Source: a bacterium
GTDB lineage: Bacteria > Bacillota > Bacilli > Lactobacillales > Streptococcaceae
Assembly (NCBI GenBank): GCA_905221105.1
Contig: CAJNBW010000014.1
Coordinates: forward strand, 1 to 9,625
Reading direction: 5' to 3'
DNA length: 9,625 nucleotides
In this document: positions 6,335 through 9,625 of the stretch, one piece after another
Position numbering within the stretch: the first letter of the stretch is position 1
Layout: every line of letters begins with the position of its first letter
The notes under the pieces: generated by a model
Databases searched by the model: none
Told to the model about the DNA's origin: nothing
The model's input: only the letters and a program-made list of their open reading frames with translations
Program-made: the position numbers and the translations under genes

Positions 6335-7096
6335 TTAAGGTTTTTCAGCTCTCACATCTTTAACCTGTATTTCATATTTAGCTAGTTTCTGGTCAAAGTC
6401 TGTAAATTCAAAGCGAACTTTTGTTCCTTTTTTCCAGTTGCTTTGTGAAACGTATGTAGTTCTGTAGTTAACGTCATCAGAGTCTTTAAGAGTTATCAAT
6501 AGGTCTACGTAATCAATATTATACTCAGTTGTATTTTCGACAATGGCGTAATATTCGGTAGAAAATTGATTACTTTTCTCTTTGTCTACTTCAAATTTGA
6601 CTGATGAAAGTAAGTTCTTTATTGCTTCTTGTTTAGTGTTTTCTTTTTCAACTTTATGACCGTCATTAAGCACATTTTTTAGTTCATCTTTATTTTTTAC
6701 AGGAATTTCTTTAATATTACTTATAGAAACTAAAAGAGTATATCTTTTATATTGATGTAGTGACCATCCATCAACGTCATCCCCTTCTGCTGATTTTTGA
6801 GTTTCTTTTAATTCATTGATATAAGTGATAGCTAGTTCTTTTAGTTTATCATCTTCAAACTTTTTATCTTTATACTCTTCAATTTCTTTCAACTCAAATT
6901 CAGGATATTTAGCAAAATCTGTACTAAAGGGGGCGTTTTTATCTTTCTCATTAACATCCCAACGAGCATCTAAACCTTTAGCTAGTGCTGTGATAAATTC
7001 GTTGTCATAAGTTTTTTCTGCTTCTTTTGGTTGTGAAGAGGCACAACCTCCAATAAATAAGATAGCCACAAATAAGGCAAATATTTTCTTTATCAT
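6335..7096 (-). CDS. Secreted lipoprotein of unknown function
   Basis: This 253-residue precursor starts with a lipoprotein signal peptide: MIKK, a hydrophobic core (FALFVAILFI) and the lipobox IGGC, with Cys18 as the lipidated residue. The mature protein would be anchored to the outer face of the membrane. Its middle is highly charged and helical (residues 65-105). The C-terminal 70 residues (about 180-250, YYAIVENTTEYNIDYVDLLI onward) look like a small beta-sandwich of the FxLyD type seen in many Gram-positive lipoproteins. The start is fixed by AGGAG 5 bp upstream (7102-7106 on the complementary strand), and a near-consensus promoter lies just beyond. It is the only long gene on the minus strand. 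Plasmid- and phage-borne lipoproteins sometimes block entry of other elements; that role here is speculation. Confidence 0.85.
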   Translation of the reverse strand: MIKKIFALFVAILFIGGCASSQPKEAEKTYDNEFITALAKGLDARWDVNEKDKNAPFSTDFAKYPEFELKEIEEYKDKKFEDDKLKELAITYINELKETQKSAEGDDVDGWSLHQYKRYTLLVSISNIKEIPVKNKDELKNVLNDGHKVEKENTKQEAIKNLLSSVKFEVDKEKSNQFSTEYYAIVENTTEYNIDYVDLLITLKDSDDVNYRTTYVSQSNWKKGTKVRFEFTDFDQKLAKYEIQVKDVRAEKP

Positions 7097-7123
7097 AGTA
7101 ACTCCTTTTTAGTTATTTTATTC

Positions 7124-7152
7124 ATTATACCTTATGAGGAAGAAATAAACAA
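7124..7152 (-). promoter_or_regulatory. Promoter of the lipoprotein gene
   Basis: On the minus strand, TTGTTT (7152-7147) and TATAAT (7129-7124) are separated by 17 bp, close to the consensus. The transcript would begin near 7117, about 20 bases before the start codon. Confidence 0.8.
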
Positions 7153-7155
7153 TAC

Positions 7156-7322
7156 TAACACGTTTTTGAGAGCTTTCGTCTTTACTGTATGGTTAAATCT
7201 GTGATTACTTTTATCTATTTTATTTTTTAATCGGCTTTAGTTTTATGAGAACAGATATATATTGAAAACGGTTAAATAATTTTAGAAAATCTAACAGATA
7301 TTACTTAGTTTATGGTATAATT
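7156..7322. repeat. Upstream copy of a diverged flanking repeat around the choline-binding gene
   Basis: Three exact blocks, TAACACGTTTTT (7156-7167), TTTTTTAATCG (7223-7233) and TTTATGGTATAATT (7309-7322), recur in the same order after the choline-binding gene at 8849, 8917 and 9002. Block spacings are 67 and 86 bp here against 68 and 85 bp there, and the total is the same. Between the blocks similarity is weak. Apart from the two promoters, I see no gene in the 309 bases between the lipoprotein and choline-binding genes. Confidence 0.55.
7313..7321 (+). promoter_or_regulatory. Extended -10 promoter of the choline-binding protein gene
   Basis: TGGTATAAT (7313-7321) is a perfect extended -10 element. 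No good -35 lies 16-18 bp upstream, which is tolerated when the TG extension is present. The predicted start near 7328 gives a leader of about 78 bases. Confidence 0.65.
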
Positions 7323-7405
7323 ATCTACGATTTATATTTAAGTAATGAAGTTCAAATGACTTTATATAGCTTAGAGTAAATTATAAAAAAAAAGGAGTAT
7401 TTAAA

Positions 7406-8848
7406 GTGAAAAAGAAAAATACAATTATTACAGCGCTTATAGCACTGTTTATAGTCTTTGCTGGTGTTAAATCTGTCTCAGCAGACCATGTAATTAATAA
7501 AAGTGAGACTGAAAGAATTAGTAAACTAATAAATGGTATGACACAGTGGCTAAAAGCCTCTTATGATGAAGATTTTAAAAAACAAAAAATTGTAAGAGGT
7601 AGCGGTGTATTTTACTGGGGTACAAATGGAGAACTTGCTTGGTATAAGCCTGAAGATGAAATTATATTAGACCCTTTCAATGTAACCGAATATGAAAAAA
7701 TACATTATAGTAGTCGCTTTGATGATGTAGATTTAGCCTCGAGTGTATATGCTGCTGAGACGAACAGACTTAGAGGGTATGATAGTTTTGATAAAATCAA
7801 AAAAGAATTCGATAAAGAAAAAGAGGAAGAAGCAAAAAAACATAAGGCATATATAGAAGAACTTAAAGAAGCTAGAAGAAATATGTCAGAAGAAGAAAAA
7901 AGAAAAGAAGCTGAGTATAGAGAAAAACTAATTACAGATAAAAAATATGTAAACGAAGAAGATTTAAAATATGTGGGAGATGTTCTCAGAAATCATTGGG
8001 GCATATTCTACTGGGGTGAAGCAGGAAAACTTGCTTGGTATCATCCTGAAACTGGAAAAGTATTAGACCCTGTTAAAGCCCATTATGGCAATACTTATGG
8101 CGCAACAATAGTTACCACTACTACCAAATCTAATTTTGAAAGTGGGGACCACGTTTTTGCTTCCTATGTGGCAGAAATTAATAGACGTAGAGGATATGAC
8201 TCTCTCGAAAAAATTAAAGAGGGAATGAAAAAGCCTAAGAGTAATACTACAATTAAAGCTGAAGAGGTTCCTACTAAAAAATCTGAAGAACCATTAAAAA
8301 AACAAGAGAATGAACTGAAGGAAAAGAAAGTAGACGAAAGTACTACTAAAAAAGAAGAAGCTACAACACAGCAACAAGGTTGGGTGCAAGAAAATGGTAA
8401 ATGGTTCTACTATGACCAATCAAACAACAAGCAATCTGGCTGGGTTCAAGTAAACGGTGCATGGTATTACCTAGCACAAGATGGAGAAATGAAGACAGGT
8501 TGGTTAAACCAAGGAGGCTCTTGGTACTATCTTACTGATTCAGGCTCTATGAAAACTGGTTGGCAAAAAGTTAATGGAACGTGGTATTATCTAAATGGTT
8601 CAGGAGCTATGCAAACAGGTTGGCTTAATCAATCTGGGACATGGTACTACTTAAACAGCTCAGGTTCTATGCAGACTGGATGGCTTAGACAAAGTGGTAC
8701 TTGGTATTACCTAACTGAATCAGGTTCTATGAAGACTGGTTGGTATCAAATTAGTACTAAGTGGTACTACTCTTATAGTTCAGGAGCATTGGCAGTAAGC
8801 ACTACAGTTGATGGTTATACTGTAAATGCTAACGGGGAATGGATTTAG
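7406..8848 (+). CDS. Choline-binding surface protein with a duplicated N-terminal domain
   Basis: This 480-residue protein begins at GTG, with AAAGGAG (7391-7397) 8 bp upstream. A signal peptide (MKKK, hydrophobic core, cleavage after VSA, residue 26) sends it out of the cell. The N-terminal half has two similar units: FYWGTNGELAWY (69-80) with RLRGYDSFDKIK (121-132), and FYWGEAGKLAWY (201-212) with RRRGYDSLEKIK (261-272). A highly charged coiled coil (about 133-180) joins them. A Lys/Glu-rich linker (273-322) leads to seven 20-residue choline-binding repeats (325-464), each with GW and a WYY-type core, then a pneumococcal-type C-terminal cap. These repeats bind phosphocholine on teichoic acids. 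No catalytic domain of a known cell-wall hydrolase is seen, so an adhesin or shielding role is more likely than lysis. Confidence 0.93.
   Translation: MKKKNTIITALIALFIVFAGVKSVSADHVINKSETERISKLINGMTQWLKASYDEDFKKQKIVRGSGVFYWGTNGELAWYKPEDEIILDPFNVTEYEKIHYSSRFDDVDLASSVYAAETNRLRGYDSFDKIKKEFDKEKEEEAKKHKAYIEELKEARRNMSEEEKRKEAEYREKLITDKKYVNEEDLKYVGDVLRNHWGIFYWGEAGKLAWYHPETGKVLDPVKAHYGNTYGATIVTTTTKSNFESGDHVFASYVAEINRRRGYDSLEKIKEGMKKPKSNTTIKAEEVPTKKSEEPLKKQENELKEKKVDESTTKKEEATTQQQGWVQENGKWFYYDQSNNKQSGWVQVNGAWYYLAQDGEMKTGWLNQGGSWYYLTDSGSMKTGWQKVNGTWYYLNGSGAMQTGWLNQSGTWYYLNSSGSMQTGWLRQSGTWYYLTESGSMKTGWYQISTKWYYSYSSGALAVSTTVDGYTVNANGEWI
8378..8797 (+). repeat. Seven tandem 60-bp choline-binding repeats
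   Basis: Seven in-frame units of 60 bp each encode a GW...WYY...GxMxT-type motif. Units 2-6 are the most alike. Such arrays gain and lose units easily by recombination, between copies here or with the host's many chromosomal choline-binding genes. Confidence 0.9.
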
Positions 8849-8874
8849 TAACACGTTTTTTAAGAAAATAGATG

Positions 8875-8915
8875 AGCGCTGGATAGTCAGATTCGGTGCT
8901 TTCTTTTTTCTTTTT
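8875..8915 (+). terminator. Terminator of the choline-binding protein gene
   Basis: AGCGCTG (8875-8881) pairs with CGGTGCT (8894-8900), with two G-T wobbles, around a 12-base loop. A T-rich run (TTCTTTTTTCTTTTT) follows at 8901-8915. Confidence 0.7.
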
Positions 8916-9005
8916 GTTTTTTAATCGACCTCTTCAATTTAACTTCTACTTGAGTAAATTATCATTTACGGAAGTAGAAAAAGAACACAAAATGACTCTA
9001 TTTTA

Positions 9006-9014
9006 TGGTATAAT
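9006..9014 (+). promoter_or_regulatory. Extended -10 promoter of the toxin transcript
   Basis: TGGTATAAT (9006-9014) is a perfect extended -10 without a clear -35. A transcript starting near 9021 and ending at the terminator 9285-9318 would be about 295 nt, with a 120-base leader before the peptide start. Confidence 0.65.
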
Positions 9015-9069
9015 TGTTCTATCAGTATCGTTTATGACGGACCCCTCACTAAAAGAAGGGAGCAAGCCT

Positions 9070-9087
9070 ATGGAAATAGATGTGTAA
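9070..9087 (+). CDS. Possible five-codon leader ORF (MEIDV) in the toxin mRNA
   Basis: ATG GAA ATA GAT GTG TAA follows an excellent ribosome binding site (GAAGGGAG, 9055-9062) with 7-base spacing. It lies in the predicted toxin leader, 53 bases before the toxin start. No protein function is expected from five residues; its translation could affect folding of the leader and so access to the hidden toxin ribosome binding site. The ribosome binding site is clear, the role is inference. The longer reading frame that extends upstream of it in the same frame crosses the terminator and promoter and is not a credible gene. Confidence 0.4.
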   Translation: MEIDV

Positions 9088-9100
9088 TATAATCAACGTC

Positions 9101-9141
9101 CAAGCTAGTCTCTCTATCTCCATGAAAGGGGGGCTAGTTTG
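9101..9141 (+). promoter_or_regulatory. Nested hairpin hiding the toxin ribosome binding site
   Basis: In the mRNA, CAAGCTAG (9101-9108) can pair with CTAGTTTG (9134-9141; 8 bp, one wobble), including the first base of the start codon. Inside it, TCTCC (9117-9121) can pair with the GGGGG (9128-9132) of the ribosome binding site around an ATGAAA loop. Translation of the peptide would be blocked until the leader is opened, as in known type I toxin mRNAs. Confidence 0.55.
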
Positions 9142-9215
9142 TGACTACCTACGAATTGCTAATGGTAATCCTAACTATCCTGCTTCTTCTGAAAGATAAC
9201 AATAAGAAGAAATAG
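9141..9215 (+). CDS. Small hydrophobic peptide, probable type I toxin (holin-like/TxpA-type)
   Basis: This 24-residue peptide starts at GTG, with a strong AAAGGGGGG (9125-9133) 7 bases upstream; a stop codon just before the start (9135-9137) rules out extension. It has a polar start VTTYE, a hydrophobic core LLMVILTILLLL (residues 6-17) and a Lys-rich end KDNNKKK. This is the layout of short holin-like toxins of Gram-positive bacteria, many of which begin with a similar TTYE/TVYE motif; those are usually some 5-10 residues longer, so the membrane segment here is short. Known relatives damage or depolarise the membrane when overproduced. A hidden ribosome binding site, a convergent small RNA and shared direct repeats support a type I toxin-antitoxin module that would keep the plasmid in the population. 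Toxicity is inference. Confidence 0.7.
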   Translation: MTTYELLMVILTILLLLKDNNKKK

Positions 9216-9230
9216 TAACCGTCCGATACC

Positions 9231-9276
9231 CTCCCAGTAGAGGACATTAAACTCACTCAGGGGGTCTTTATAGGCG
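9231..9276. repeat. Direct repeat A (toxin mRNA 3' untranslated region)
   Basis: CTCCCAGTA (9231-9239) and CACTCAGGGGGTCT with TTATAGGCG (9254-9276) recur at exactly +115 bp in repeat B; a G-run one base longer here is balanced by one base missing further on. Lying after the toxin stop codon, it offers the antitoxin RNA a pairing site. Confidence 0.8.
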
Positions 9277-9284
9277 GTATTGTA

Positions 9285-9318
9285 GGAGGGCTAGCTACCC
9301 TCCGCTTTTTTTGTTTTT
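9285..9318 (+). terminator. Terminator of the toxin mRNA, with a TAGCTA loop
   Basis: GGAGGG (9285-9290) pairs with CCCTCC (9298-9303), followed by GC, T7, G and T5. The loop CTAGCTA holds the self-complementary TAGCTA, which also occurs in the predicted 5' hairpin loop of the antitoxin RNA (9397-9415), so the two loops could kiss. Confidence 0.85.
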
Positions 9319-9324
9319 AGGCAT

Positions 9325-9362
9325 AAAAAAAAAAACGCCGTTACACTCCCAGTACGTACGTT
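9325..9362 (-). terminator. Terminator of the antitoxin RNA
   Basis: On the minus strand, an imperfect hairpin (arms about 9360-9351 and 9347-9339, with a GGG loop) is followed by eleven T residues (9335-9325). The stem is bulged, but the T-run is long. Confidence 0.65.
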
Positions 9363-9421
9363 TTTATCCACTCAGGGGTCTATTATAGACGATTTCAAGG
9401 GGTAGCTAATCCCTTTACTTG
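9326..9421 (-). ncRNA. Predicted antitoxin RNA, about 95 nt
   Basis: A minus-strand transcript is predicted from the near-consensus promoter at 9455-9427 to the T11 run at 9335-9325. Its 5' end folds into a hairpin (AAAGGGATTAGCTACCCCTT, 9416-9397) with TAGCTA in the loop. Its body is complementary to repeat A of the toxin mRNA in two blocks: UACUGGGAG against CUCCCAGUA, and GACCCCUGAGUG against the CACUCAGGGG-UC block. There is no coding potential. The two genes converge, but by my estimate their transcripts stop short of overlapping, so pairing would be in trans through the direct repeats, as in the par locus of pAD1. Boundaries are predicted, not observed. Confidence 0.65.
9346..9391. repeat. 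Direct repeat B (inside the antitoxin RNA)
   Basis: CTCCCAGTA (9346-9354) and CACTCAGGGG, TCT, TTATAGACG (9369-9391) match repeat A. Because this copy is transcribed on the minus strand, the RNA made from it is complementary to repeat A in the toxin mRNA. The segment between the two matching parts has diverged. Confidence 0.8.
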
Positions 9422-9426
9422 TCTTC

Positions 9427-9455
9427 ATTCTACCATATAAAATATAAAAATTCAA
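9427..9455 (-). promoter_or_regulatory. Promoter of the antitoxin RNA
   Basis: On the minus strand, TTGAAT (9455-9450) and TAGAAT (9432-9427) are separated by exactly 17 bp, and TG precedes the -10 in extended form. With both elements, it looks stronger than the toxin promoter, which lacks a -35. That is what an antitoxin RNA in excess requires. Confidence 0.8.
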
Positions 9456-9466
9456 CTAATAGACAA

Positions 9467-9479
9467 CCACAATATGTGG
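9467..9479. promoter_or_regulatory. Palindrome upstream of the antitoxin promoter
   Basis: CCACA (9467-9471) and TGTGG (9475-9479) form a 5-bp palindrome around ATA, 12 bp upstream of the antitoxin -35. The core CACAATAT recurs inverted as ATATTGTG at 15-22, within the promoter of the helix-turn-helix gene, so both might be sites for that protein. This is a weak inference from an 8-bp match. Confidence 0.3.
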
Positions 9480-9548
9480 AATAAAGTAGAATAATTTATT
9501 ACATTTTCGTTACATTTCACTATATGTTGTGTACTTGCGACTTTTTAG

Positions 9549-9625
9549 CGTGACAAATTTCTATATTGTGTTATACTACTTCTACTAATAAAAGCAGGAA
9601 GGAGGTAGCACCTTATGACGGATAA
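9549..9625. repeat. Terminal direct repeat, second copy (circular overlap)
   Basis: This is the exact second copy of bases 1-77. It ends inside the fourth codon of the helix-turn-helix gene and should not be annotated as a separate partial gene. The real upstream region of that gene is 9456-9548, read across the junction. Confidence 0.9.

Larger units (their letters stand above)
8849..9015. repeat. Downstream copy of the diverged flanking repeat
   Basis: This is the partner of 7156-7322. It starts at the first base after the choline-binding stop codon with TAACACGTTTTT (8849-8860), then TTTTTTAATCG (8917-8927) and TTTATGGTATAATT (9002-9015). Its last block contains the toxin-gene promoter, just as the upstream copy's last block contains the choline-binding gene's promoter. 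Confidence 0.55.

Noticed and set aside
7406..8848. Choline-binding protein considered as a phage endolysin
   Set aside because: It has a secretion signal and no amidase, lysozyme, CHAP or glucosaminidase motif, and no holin or phage structural genes are nearby.
8896..9087. A 63-codon plus-strand reading frame
   Set aside because: It starts inside the terminator of the choline-binding gene, runs through the toxin promoter and has no ribosome binding site. Only its last five codons, with their own ribosome binding site, are worth noting.
9122..9199. A 25-codon ATG frame overlapping the toxin in another frame
   Set aside because: It has no ribosome binding site upstream, its ATG falls in the predicted loop of the leader hairpin, and the peptide has no hydrophobic core. 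The strong ribosome binding site serves the GTG at 9141 instead.
9364..9372. TTATCCACT, one mismatch from a DnaA box
   Set aside because: It is a single site inside the antitoxin RNA, far from the iterons, and one such match is expected by chance or from RNA constraints.

Overview
The window is a complete small circular replicon, read once round with a short overlap. Bases 1-77 recur exactly at 9549-9625, so the unique circle is about 9,548 bp. It is AT-rich, with Gram-positive ribosome binding sites and sigma-A promoters, several of the extended -10 type (TGnTATAAT). A secreted protein with seven choline-binding repeats points to a mitis-group Streptococcus host (S. mitis, S. oralis, S. pneumoniae or a relative), because such repeats need phosphocholine-decorated teichoic acids. 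No relaxase, conjugation, resistance or phage structural gene is visible, so I read it as a cryptic plasmid, or a plasmid-like satellite, rather than a phage.

Layout. Bases 67-1732 hold a small helix-turn-helix protein, a tyrosine recombinase with a full catalytic set, and a ribbon-helix-helix/coiled-coil protein. These look like maintenance functions (multimer resolution and perhaps partition). An intergenic stretch at 1733-1886 is packed with short repeats that overlap the next promoter. Bases 1887-3966 form a tightly packed operon: a small ribbon-helix-helix regulator, a 295-residue protein of unknown function, and a two-winged-helix protein that is the likely replication initiator. Immediately after its stop codon are three perfect 21-bp iterons and an AT-rich tract, the probable theta origin. 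Bases 4191-6293 encode a 700-residue protein with a primase-polymerase-like N-terminus and a DnaB-type helicase C-terminus, so the plasmid seems to bring its own helicase and possibly its own priming domain. A bidirectional terminator closes this half.

Cargo. A minus-strand lipoprotein gene (6335-7096) diverges from the choline-binding surface protein gene (7406-8848). Both products would sit on the cell surface. Three exact sequence blocks lie in the same order and spacing on both sides of the surface-protein gene, as if the segment arose by duplication or cassette insertion.

The last 600 bases hold no long gene but have the layout of a type I toxin-antitoxin module. A 24-residue hydrophobic peptide (9141-9215) has its ribosome binding site buried in a nested hairpin. 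A convergent minus-strand RNA of about 95 nt has a near-ideal promoter and a T11 terminator. Two direct repeats exactly 115 bp apart would let that RNA pair with the toxin mRNA's 3' untranslated region. This is probably the plasmid's addiction module and is the most interesting part of the window. All functional assignments rest on motifs read by eye; no database search was possible.
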